64,000 nt of DNA. Source: Valencia hispanica (taxonomy: Eukaryota > Chordata > Actinopteri > Cyprinodontiformes > Valenciidae). Positions 55,082 to 64,000 of the stretch are shown piece after piece. The translations under genes and the position numbers were made by a program. How positions within the stretch are numbered: position 1 is the stretch's first letter; each line of letters starts with the position of its first letter. The stretch lies in contig OY747705.1 in the NCBI GenBank assembly GCA_963556495.2, positions 10,396,501-10,460,500 on the forward strand, read 5' to 3'. The notes under the pieces were generated by a model that was not told the origin of the DNA, ran no database searches, and saw nothing but the letters and a program-made list of their open reading frames with translations.

Positions 55082-56139
55082 AGTGTAACTGAACCCCATT
55101 AAAATCATAACCCCGCCCCCAGACAACATTTGAAAAATTCTACAAAGTGGGCGGTGCCAGGAAGAACAGAGGGGTGTGGCCAAGTGTGGAGGAAAAGCAG
55201 AGGGGGGAACGTGGGGGTTTGGTCAGGAGGACAGTGACAGCTCGCCTAATATGACACTGAAACATGGACAGTGACCAAAGCGACTGTAATGGCAAAAAAT
55301 AGTATCTCAGGGTTTCCATTATAAAGAAGACTTGAGTCCAAGAAGGCGTTTAAGTATTTAATTCAAACATGTCTGGCCAGACATGGAGGAGACAGAGTTA
55401 CTCGTGCATCACCCTAACCAACCTTTCTAACTAACCGCTTAAATAGTAGTAGTAGTTGGCAGTTTTCCGACTGATTGATCTGATCGACATTCATCTGTTT
55501 TGAACGTTAGCCTATGTTAGCATTACCACTCAGAGACTGGACTCCTCCTGTCTTCCTCTGCCTCGGGCAGCTGACTCAGCGCCCTGAGCCAGCGGATCTC
55601 CTCCGTCGTCACCGGAGGTAGAGGAGTAGAGGGAGGCTTTATGGAGCCCAGCGGCCGTGAGCCGAATCAATTCGAGCCGCTGAGTCAGCGCTGCCCGAGG
55701 CTGGTGCTGCTGCTGAGGGAGAGAGAGACAGGATGGGTCCAGTCTCTGAGTGGTGATGCTAACATAGGCTAACGTTCAAAACAGTATGTTAGCTATGCTA
55801 ACTAAGTGCTAATGTGATAATAATGGTAACCTGAAAAACGCAGTCCAACTCCAAAATCGCCACGGGGCGTGTCTGTGAGACCATGGCTGCTGTGACACAG
55901 TCAATGCCTGTGACGTAAAGATGTACCGCTCTCCACCAATCACAAAATTCAAATGCAGTAGCCACCGTTCAACCCTAAGAGGGCAGCACTAAGACGTTTT
56001 TAGACCAAAAAGTGTAGAATTAAACAAGTTTACATGAAAATGTTAAAAAAATCCCCAGAAACTGAAAGATTGCATTGGTAAATACCCATTTATACAGTTT
56101 GTAGGGGGAAAAAAAGTTGTTTTGGGGTTTAGTTACTCT
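55082..56139. mobile_element. TTAA-flanked element with terminal and internal inverted repeats
   Basis: TTAA flanks both sides (55078-55081, 56140-56143). The ends AGTGTAACTGAACCCC and (complement) AGAGTAACTAAACCCC match 14 of 16. Inside, 55496-55590 and 55676-55784 form long inverted arms. No transposase. TTAA duplication is characteristic of piggyBac-type transposition, but the TIR sequence is not one I can assign. A partial copy starts at 56641. Confidence 0.8.
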
Positions 56140-56199
56140 TTAACCTTTGAATCAGGTACCAAAGCAATGACGTACAAATGAAGCGTAAGAAGTCAGTGA

Positions 56200-56460
56200 T
56201 CACGTGACTCTGCTCAGACGAATCAAGCACATAGACTGTATAATTACTGGACGAAGCCTCTGTGACGTCACCCATTGGTTTCTGAAGAGCAGAAATGAAG
56301 CCAAATGGGCGGTTCCCACCGCCGCCATCTTGTCTGCGTCACGCGTTTCGTCACTCCCATAAAATACCAAAATGAGCAAAGAGGTGGAGCTGAGAGTGGA
56401 ACTGTGAGGGCTGGGGCGGATGATTGACACTCTGAGCCGATGTAGCCAGGAGCTAGTCCT
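56200..56460. repeat. Dispersed-repeat-like sequence
   Basis: AGACTGTATAATTACTGGAC, GTGACGTCACCCATTGG and CCGCCGCCATCTTG resemble a common fish MITE-like repeat, recalled from general knowledge. Ends not defined. Confidence 0.4.
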
Positions 56461-56461
56461 G

Positions 56462-56503
56462 GAGCTAACTGAAGCTAACTGAAGCTAACGGAAGCTAACT
56501 GAG
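56462..56503. repeat. Short tandem repeat, 10-bp unit
   Basis: About four copies of GAAGCTAACT with one substitution. Confidence 0.9.
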
Positions 56504-56640
56504 GTTGGCGGGCGCCTTTAGCCCGAAAGCCGCGGTAGAGTAACTCTGCTACCCTCTTCCATCCAGGCTGTAAATACAATATTAAATCGGTAAGTTAACA
56601 TTTAAATTGAAATAATTTATTCAAATGAAATGATCATTAA

Positions 56641-56940
56641 AGTGTAACTGAACCCCATGAAAAATCATAACCCCGCCCCCAGACAACATTAAAAAAATTC
56701 TACAAAGTAGGCGGTGCCAGAAAGACCGGAGGGGTATGGCCAAGTGTTGAGGATGAGCGGAGGGGGGAACGTGGGGGTGTGTTCAGGAGGACAGTGACAC
56801 CTCGCTTAATGTGACACTGAAACATGGACAGTGACCAACGCGACGTTGGCAGTTTTCCGACTGATTGATCTGATCAACATTCATCTGTTTTGAACGTTGG
56901 CCTATGTTAGCATCACCACTCAGAGACCGGACTCCTTTCT
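56641..56940. mobile_element. Second, truncated copy of the TTAA element
   Basis: It begins directly after TTAA (56637-56640) with AGTGTAACTGAACCCC and follows 55082-55290. It then jumps to the block GTTGGCAGTTTTCCGACTGA then TTGATCTGATC, lacking about 170 bp. No right end. Confidence 0.8.
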
Positions 56941-57728
56941 GGAGCCAGCCCCCAGCGGATGAGGGGTGAACTGCAATTGTTGTTACTTCCGGGTTGGCCT
57001 CAATTCTGAGTGGCGGAGTTTGCCCCTTGATCAAGCATCGACACGGTGATTCTGAAGCACTGTTTTGGGTTTTTTTAACACAAGCGGCAGAACTTCAGCT
57101 TCAAATCACTATTAGCTAAAATCCACCACTGGTTTTTTCAATATCAGTCTGGCAGCAGTAATAAACAAAAAAGAAATTAAAGGAAATGTAGAGGAATCAC
57201 TCATTCAAAAGTTGGGGGATTTACTCAAGTATGGCTTTATGTTCGGCAACGCTCTTGTCTGCTACACCATCACGGTAACTTGGTGTCGTGCCTTTGACTG
57301 AGAAAAGCCTGGATGCAGCCACCTTCCATTGCCTTCCCTTTCTGCAAGACAGCAGGAGTGAACCAGAGATCCAGGAGGGATAGCCAGACATTGCTCTTCC
57401 AAGTGACTCCTTTAGATGCAGAGAAGTGGTCGCTCTGCTTCAAGCTCCCTTCAGATAAGGCAACTTCCCACACTGAATTCAAGTCCAGCAAACATTTGAA
57501 GGGAGTTCAGCCCAGCTACTTGTCTCTGGGGTCAAGTACTTTAGTACTTTATTAGTTTGTTTAAACCTTTTATTGAAATTGTTACACAAAGAATCATAGA
57601 TTAAAGCATTTTATTCGATGTTAAGAGGGTAAGTAAAGTCTGCACTTTAATACTCAATTTTGCAGATTTAACTCTAGAAATGTGTAAATGTGTTTTTATA
57701 TTTTTTCAACATTGGATGAAATTTGCTG
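56941..57728. other. Intergenic, nothing firm
   Basis: Open frames of 70-80 codons on both strands at 57270-57555 show no recognisable domain and mirror each other. Confidence 0.35.
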
Positions 57729-57838
57729 CGATGGACAGGCGACCTGTCCAGGGTGTACCCTGACTGCTGACAGGGTGACCAGCCCCCCCGCAACCCTGCA
57801 TAGGATGGACGAGTACAGAAAAAGGATGGACGGATGAA
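57729..57838 (+). mobile_element. SINE 3' half
   Basis: GCGATGGACAGGCGACCTGT then CCAGGGTGTACCC, and CAGCCCCCCCGCAACCCTGC then ATAGGATGGAC, match the 50174-50556 SINE. It ends in GGATG units. Confidence 0.8.
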
Positions 57839-58084
57839 ATTTGTACGTTTATAAGAGTAATTGCATTTTTTTTTTTTTACTTTGTAAATAGTTAATATGT
57901 TTTCTGGTTGCCCATGTTTTGGTAGGTCTGTTATGTTGAATGGGTATTGAAACAGGGTTTTGTTCTGAATGTTCTGTCACCTGTTCAGTGTTGGTAATAA
58001 ACACCTGGTTGGTCTGCAGCATATCTCTGCCCAAAGCCTACCTGTTCCAGCCGCTAAAGGCCTATCTGTAATTTTCTTTATAGG

Positions 58085-58400
58085 TACACTTCAACTGTGA
58101 GAGATAGAATGTAAAAAAAATCCAGGATATAACATTGTATGATTTTTTTTAAAGAATGCCTTTGAATAATGGTGTGGAAAATAAGCATTTGGTGGATAAC
58201 AAAAGTTCATTTCAATTCTTTGTAATGTAACCTTGGTTGGCAATGACAGAGATCGAACGTTTCCTGTAGGTCTTCACCAGGTTTTCACACAGTGTAGCTG
58301 CTGTTTTGGCCCATTCTTCTATGCAGATCTTCTCCAGAGCTGTGATGTTTTGGGGCTGTTGCTGGGCAACACAGACTTTCAACTCCCTCCTCAGATTCTC
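58085..58400 (-). mobile_element. Tc1-like element fragment, relative of 2118-4319
   Basis: It matches 2205-2486 plus 3092-3140 of the first element, but here GGGCTGTTGCTGGGCAACAC is uninterrupted: this copy lacks the hAT insertion. It contains the transposase C-terminus (frame 58457-58212: [15 protein letters not shown], then [20 protein letters not shown]). The other end is missing. Confidence 0.85.
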
Positions 58401-58740
58401 AGCAGGTTTCCAGGATTCTTGATTTTTACTCTGAAGATAATTCTTTATTAGCTCCATTCTTTGTTTAGGACAGTGGGGTCAATCAGACAAATATTATGTC
58501 TAAATTGCTACATCCATCTCCAGCATCCTTAGTTGGATCGTACATCTAACAAATAATGTTGTGAAAAAGTTCAATATGTTTTGTCACTCATTTTAGAAAG
58601 TGAAACTCTTATATTAAACATTCTTTATGCATAGAGGGAAATATTTTAAGGCTTTATTTCTTGTAATTTTGATGATTATGGCCTACAGATAATGAAAGCT
58701 CAAAATTCAGCGTCTCCGAATATTTCAATCTAGCGCGGTA

Positions 58741-59205
58741 TTCAATTCAATTCAGTTTATTTATATAGCGCTGATTTCAACAGATGTCATCTCAAGGCAC
58801 TTAACAAGAAGTCATTTCAATACATTTATACAAAAGTTTCCTATTTAAGGAATCCCAGCAGATTGCGTCAGTCATTGGCGTGAGGTTGGGCCCCGTTGAT
58901 GCAAACTTTCCAACCACAGCAATCCTTCAGCAATCCCTCTTACTGAGCAAGCATGTAGCGACGGTGGAGAGGAAAAACTCCCCTTTAACAGGAAGAAACC
59001 TCCAACAGAACCAGGCTCAGTAGGAGTGGCCATCTGCCACGACCGTCTGGGGGTTTGAGAAGACAGAGCAGAAACACAGAAGGAACAGAAGATCTGATAT
59101 AAGAGAACTTTCTATGTTACAGAAAGTAAAAAGTTAATAACAGGACACAGTGGATGTTCAGTTACTGGGAGCATCATCCCAGTCAATGCCCCCCGTCCAA
59201 CAGGG
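58741..59205 (-). mobile_element. L2-type LINE 3' end (truncated copy)
   Basis: Reverse complement of the 3' UTR at 51620-52100, starting from the TTCAATTCAATTCAGTTTAT tail and breaking off in CCGTCCAACAGGG. Confidence 0.9.
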
Positions 59206-59315
59206 TATGGAGGTGATCAGCCTGTGCTTCTGCTGGCTTTGCTGACTCTCATCTTCCTTTGGATAACATAAGAGTCTCTATGGAGTTCTGGGCCAATTTG
59301 TTGGCCAATCAAGCA

Positions 59316-59690
59316 CTATACCACCATGGTCATTGAACCAGCTTTTGGTAGCCTACCTTTGGGAAGTATGGACAGGTGCCAAGTCCTGCTGAGGTGTTCC
59401 AAAATAGCCTGCAAGATGGCTGCACTGACTGTGGACTTCAGAAAACCCAATGAACCAACTCCAGCAGATGACATGGCACCCCAAATCATCAAAGACTGTG
59501 GACACTTCACACTCGACTTCATACAACGTGGATCCTGTGCCTCTCCACTCTTCCTCGACTTGATTTCCAAATAAAATGCAAACTTGACTTTCATCTGAAA
59601 AGAGGACTTTGGACCACTGAGCAACAGCCCAGTTTTTGGTTCAGGAGTGGCTTGATGTGAGGAATTCGATTCGACTGTGCATAGTGGCTC
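59316..59690 (-). pseudogene. Tc1-like transposase fragment
   Basis: The minus strand encodes FQMKVKFAFYLEIKSRKSGE, SLMIWGAMSSAGVGSLGFLK and STVSAAILQAILEHL, the central part of a Tc1/mariner transposase in which MIWGAMSSAGVGPL is typical. Frameshifted, with internal deletions. Confidence 0.65.
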
Positions 59691-59692
59691 TA

Positions 59693-60022
59693 TTAGCCCT
59701 TTTCCTTCGCTGTTGCGGTTACTGTCGACATGGCAACGTCGTAGTAGGCGACGTAGTCTTGATGCTATCCATGTTTTCAACAACAAAAAAAAAACATTCC
59801 CAGCAGTCTGGATTTAAATATGGCGGTCCTCTATTGTGTAGGCTGTAAATCCCTCCCCCTTCCCCCATGCTTGGATAGCTCCGCTTTGGCCCCACACAAG
59901 AGTGGTGCCAGAGTAGCACCCGTTTCTGGCTCTCGGAGCTGGTGCTCGCAGGAATCGAAAACGAAAACACCGCAGCTTAGTCAGCACGGGAGCTCCAGCT
60001 CCACCTCAGTGGAAAAGGGCTA
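59693..60022. mobile_element. MITE inserted in the transposase remnant
   Basis: The ends TAGCCCTTTTCC and GGAAAAGGGCTA are perfect inverted repeats. The flanking transposon sequence resumes after it (CCAGCCTCAGT). Family uncertain; flanks CTATT / TATAT allow only a 2-3 bp target duplication. Confidence 0.6.
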
Positions 60023-60156
60023 TATATGTGCTTACCCCAGCCTCAGTTCTGTCCCTGTGAAGGTCCACCAAATTCTTGGATGGGTTTTGCCTCACAGTCT
60101 TCTCAAGGCTGTGGTTATCCCAGGTGCACCTTTTAGCACCACATTAGTTCCCTCCA

Positions 60157-60687
60157 CTAGTGGTGGGTGGATCGATCCACATATTGATAGCATCGATACC
60201 AACTCGATATCGGTATCGGATCGATACTAGCCTAGTGAGATCGATTCTTTACTTTAAGTTCCGCTCTTGTTTGCAATGCTGCAGTTTCGCCATAAAGCAC
60301 ACACATGCTCCCACTACATCCCCCCCCCCCGCCTCTTGTTTTTAGATGTTGCACCATCACATGAGTCACGTGACTTAGTCGCAGTACTTGTTTGTTTTAA
60401 TTTGTTTACTGGTTTGCGTGAACTTTTTATTTAATACGTTTATAATAAAGCATTTTCTATTTACTATAAACGTTGTACTAATTCTGTCCTGGGTTTTTAA
60501 CTATTAAATAATAAAAAAGGAAACATCACAAAAAACACTTAAGGTCATGAAAATTAATTGAGATTTAGGAACCCAATGACGCATCCACTTAATTTATTGA
60601 AAGGTATCGATATCGGTATCTGCGTTACTGGCCCATATTTACTTTGTATCGGATGGATACCAAAATATGCAGAATCGCACACTGCTA
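60157..60687. mobile_element. hAT-type element with GATATCGGTATC repeats
   Basis: It is flanked by CCCTCCA (60150-60156 and 60688-60694). The ends CTAGTGGTGGGTGGATCG and CGCACACTGCTA are imperfect inverted repeats. Subterminal TCGATACCAACTCGATATCG and GGTATCGATATCGGTATC blocks are in opposite orientation. No coding sequence. Confidence 0.7.
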
Positions 60688-61282
60688 CCCTCCATTCAAC
60701 TATCTATGAATGTGCCAGGGTGACATTTTGTGGCTTACCCTCACTGTAGGTAGTCTTGCCCTCAGAAAAAATACAATGAATGTTTCAGTCAGTTTTTCAC
60801 ATCACAGGTAACCATTTGGCACAGTTCTCCTGTAAACACCACAGTTTTCACCCAGTTCTAAGCTAATGGCACTGTTAATTATCTTCTAATTTTATAAGGA
60901 AGTCAACATGAAGTTGCTTTTATCCATTGCCTCAAGTTACTTTGACCCATTCCTGTGCCTGTGATGCTCAAGATTTTCCATTTCTTTGTGCTTCTTCAGA
61001 GGCCATTCAACATGTTTGCCTGGGAGGAGAAATCTCACCAATGCAGTTTGACCTTGTGTCTTGCTGCTGTGCTTATTTATACAACATAACACAGACCACC
61101 CATAAACTTGTCTTGGAAATGGTCGACGCAGAAAATCAGACTATAGATCAAAAATAAAAAACAAGTTATTTGATTTTTATTGTAAAATCCAAAACGTGAA
61201 AATCAAATGTAAGCCATTTTTTGTTGATGGTTCTTTGTCATTATATTAATATTAAATGTTACATTGTATTACATACTGATTA

Positions 61283-61390
61283 ACAGGCTTTTGCTAAACT
61301 GCAATCATCCAAAGCAGGGGTGTTAAAGCAGGGAAACATCTAAAACATGCAGGGCAATGTGCCTTGAGGGAGCAGGGTTGGGTAGCACTG
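61283..61390. mobile_element. Right half of a hAT-type MITE
   Basis: GGGAAACATCTAAAACATGC then AGGGCAATGTGCC and CAGGGTTGGGTAGCACTG match the right arms of 37393-37577 and 22727-23101. The left end is lost. Followed by CTTTAGAG. Confidence 0.6.
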
Positions 61391-62884
61391 CTTTAGAGGA
61401 ATGAGTTTAATTAGTGTGAATGGGGTAAACGTGACAATGGCTGCAGAACGTCAGTGCACGACACCCAAAAAATACAAGTCCATCAGGCTATTAATGTGTG
61501 TAAAGAGAACTATTCTGTGCACATTCCGTTGTTGATTTCCTGAAGGTTATTAGCACAGTAACTTGTTCAACTAGCTCAGTAACAGCATCTCACTCCGAAT
61601 ATTCATCATAATTATGCCTCTAAGGTAATTATAATACAAAACTACTGAACATTTGATCCTGTAACATCTGATCGGAATGTAACCAACTAAGAGTTGATTC
61701 TCTGAACAAACTATTTCATGTTCCTCCCTTACAATGGAAGATGTAAGAAAAAACATTGAACACATGGCATGAGAAATGGGCCTGAAAAACTGACACATAT
61801 TGTGAGATCTGAGAAGCGAAGGTTTTATACACTAAAGAGAGACAGTCAAATAAATTCAACTGAACTTTAAATCGTTTCCTACAAGGAACATATGTGTTCC
61901 TATTCTTAGAAAAACAGCCATCTATAAACAATGCAATCATCTGTAGGCTAGTTCAATACATACTTCCAATGTCGGTTGTGGATATGTTATATGATACAGT
62001 AAGCCACATTAATTTCTGGGACGGCAGTGTTGCTGCAAGTATGTATAAGAATGAGCAGAAATGAGACAGATTGGAATAATTCAGAATCACAGCAGCCCGC
62101 TTTGACAGGCTATTTCTTCTTTTTGACTCTTAATGAGAAGTTCTTCATGTTTATCATTCTCAAAGCAAACTGATGATTTGCCTTGTGGCAGAACAGGGTC
62201 ATATTTATATGATAACGAGGTTTGGATCAAAAGGATGCTTTATCCAACAGAGATGAGCAACATGTTCACTAAGATGTTTTCCCGACACACTGTGATAGCC
62301 TGCTCTTTTACAAACTCGCTCTTTCTTTCTGCTTGGTCACGTTCCTGTTTGAGAGAAGTCAAAGTGTGTTGAAGAGTACGTGGCAGTGGCAGAAAGTTTG
62401 CGTTTTTAATATATGAAACATGAAACAAAAATGAAACCAAATGTACAGGTTTTGCCCACAACTGTGAAAAATGGGCCACATTTGAATTTCAAAGCACTAC
62501 TTTCTTTCTTTTTGTTTGTTTTTTATTTCTGGTTTCTCATGAGACAATACAATTAAGAGAACATGCACAGATGGGACCCAATACATAGACAGATTCAAAT
62601 GAATTCACATTCATTAAAATTATACCACAATACTGTCAAATTCAGCTTAGAATGCAAACTTGTATAACATGATCTATCTAAGCGAGCCCAGCTGATTTGA
62701 TCAATCAAGCATATGGTGACAGTGGAAAGGACAGACTCCTTTTTAAAAGGAGGCAGCAGGAGCAGAATCTGTCATCTGCTGTAACTGACTGGGGCTACAC
62801 ATTTCAAATAGAGTTTTACTCCTTTCAGGAGAAACATACAGTATTGTAGCACAGTCAGAGGTGTAAACTTAATCTCTTTGTAGT
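61391..62884. other. Intergenic, nothing recognised
   Basis: Overlapping open frames of up to 79 codons on both strands show no protein family signature. Confidence 0.35.
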
Positions 62885-62985
62885 AGAATCAATCAATCAG
62901 TCAATTAAAATCTTTATTTATATAACTGCTTCCAACAGGAATGTGAAGGTGCTTTACACAAAACAAAATTCTATCAGAAAAATAT
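62885..62985 (-). mobile_element. Retroelement 3' tail fragment
   Basis: AATCAATCAATCAGTC then AAAATCTTTATTTATATAAC and GGTGCTTTACACAAAAC is the reverse of a LINE/SINE tail with terminal short repeats. Confidence 0.5.
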
Positions 62986-64000
62986 AAAATGCATGCATTG
63001 AAAATATACTAAAACGAAAAATGGAAATTGCAATAACGACAGAAAAAGGTCAAACATGTTCATTTTTTGTAATTTAAAGTACATAAAGCTCCAACTGCAA
63101 TCCAAAGGCTCTGTGTTGATTTAAAAGTAAACTTGAAAGTACCAATACTGAATCTTGCAGCAGAAAGTACGGTAGGTTTGCAATATTTAATGCCAGCTTC
63201 ACAGATAAGAAATGGTGATGTGAGACCCAAGCATAATCTTTTGATCTTCTTTTCATATGGTCCACAACTAATCATTTTTACAATCTGCATTTAACACATG
63301 TTTTGCAGTTTACAAAAACATCATTTAACATATTAAAATATGACTTTTTATGTGAAAGGTTTAACAGATTTAAGAGTTTCACTTGGGAACGTGCATTTCT
63401 GCACACGGAGAATAGTCTGATGTCACATATTAAGTTAATTCTTATTGATCTGTCAATAACTAGAAATGTTTCCCCCAGCCAGACAAAAGCAGTAAAAATA
63501 AGAAAATCAGTATGCTGTTATTATAACATTTACATTTTTAATTTCTTCCATAGCACATAAACAACTGGTGCATTTGTAAATCTGCCCAGGTTGAATTCAA
63601 GTTATTGTATGGAGGGGGTATGAGCAAAGTCAGCTCAAACTTTAGATGAGTTGTGCTGAAAAAGCTTAGTAAAAGAACAGTTTTAAGTCTATTATTAAAA
63701 ATAAAGTTTCTATGGCTGTCTAATAGAAAAAAATCAAATATATAGCCTACTTTAGACTAAAATAATGCTTAAAATTTTTAATTTGGTTTACACACTAAAT
63801 TGCTGCAAATGTGTTCAATTTAATTTACGGAATAAATGCTGAAACAAGTTGGGTTATTTGTTTGAAAAAGGCCAGTAGGGGGAGCTCAATTACAACGTAA
63901 TTTGCCACATTATCAGATAGAAATCTTTGCTTTGTTTTTCAAATGAAAGCAGCGAGAAGACTTGTTAAACGACATATATAAATTAGACTAACTGAATATT
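62986..64000. other. Intergenic, nothing recognised
   Basis: AT-rich, with no coding, RNA or bounded repeat signal found. Confidence 0.35.

Larger units (their letters stand above)
58580..61150 (-). mobile_element. Third Tc1-like family, fragmented by three insertions
   Basis: Pieces of one transposon in order: an end with TTTTGATGATTATGGCCTAC (58668), a transposase region (59290-59690), CTTCTCAAGGCTGTGGTTAT then CCCAGGTGCACC (60097-60130), and TTTTGTGGCTTACCCTCACT (60726). The pieces are separated by a LINE 3' end, a MITE and a hAT-type element. Outer boundaries are approximate. Confidence 0.6.

Noticed and set aside
57270..57555. Mirror open frames as a possible THAP-like or transposase gene
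   Set aside because: No cysteine/histidine spacing or DDE motif could be matched; likely chance.

Overview
The window reads as nuclear DNA of a ray-finned (teleost) fish. It is AT-rich and dense in Tc1-like and hAT DNA transposons, tRNA-derived SINEs and L2/RTE-type LINE fragments typical of teleosts. One protein gene can be recognised: a vertebrate vigilin (HDLBP) gene on the minus strand. There is no sign of bacterial, phage or CRISPR sequence. The species cannot be named from this alone.

Layout: 1-24 kb is intergenic and repeat-rich. It holds a complete but dead Tc1-like element (2118-4319) whose transposase is split by a hAT-like insertion, a decayed second transposase near 12 kb, a GC-rich island (12.9-13.2 kb), a foldback element (14.4-15 kb), two tRNA-derived SINEs (16.4-17.9 kb), local tandem duplications (19.5 and 20.4 kb) and a cluster of nested hAT-type MITEs (22.7-23.4 kb). 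24.1-40.7 kb is the vigilin gene. I resolved 26 coding exons between 36324 and 25401. All introns are GT-AG, and the joined CDS is 3819 nt (1272 residues plus stop), close to the 1268 residues of human vigilin. The promoter lies near 40.74 kb. 41-64 kb is again intergenic: LINE and SINE fragments (42.1-42.8 kb), a hAT-like element (47.65-48.4 kb), a three-level nest (SINE inside LINE inside DNA transposon, 50.0-52.3 kb), a TTAA-flanked element with a partial second copy (55.1-56.9 kb), and a transposon mosaic (58.1-61.2 kb).

Vigilin is a cytoplasmic, ribosome/ER-associated multi-KH RNA-binding protein. Here its 14 KH repeats map onto single exons or exon pairs, mostly with phase-0 boundaries, as expected of a protein built by internal duplication. 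The rest of the window is best read as a history of insertions into insertions. Several of these can be proved from the sequence because target-site duplications are intact, and in one case a related copy in the same window preserves the empty site. I found no new multi-gene system. The most notable points are the nested insertions, the shared CTCTARA-like flanks of hAT-type elements, the C-rich tract in the vigilin 3' UTR, the 38-bp palindrome at 46.8 kb and the TTAA element with an internal hairpin.
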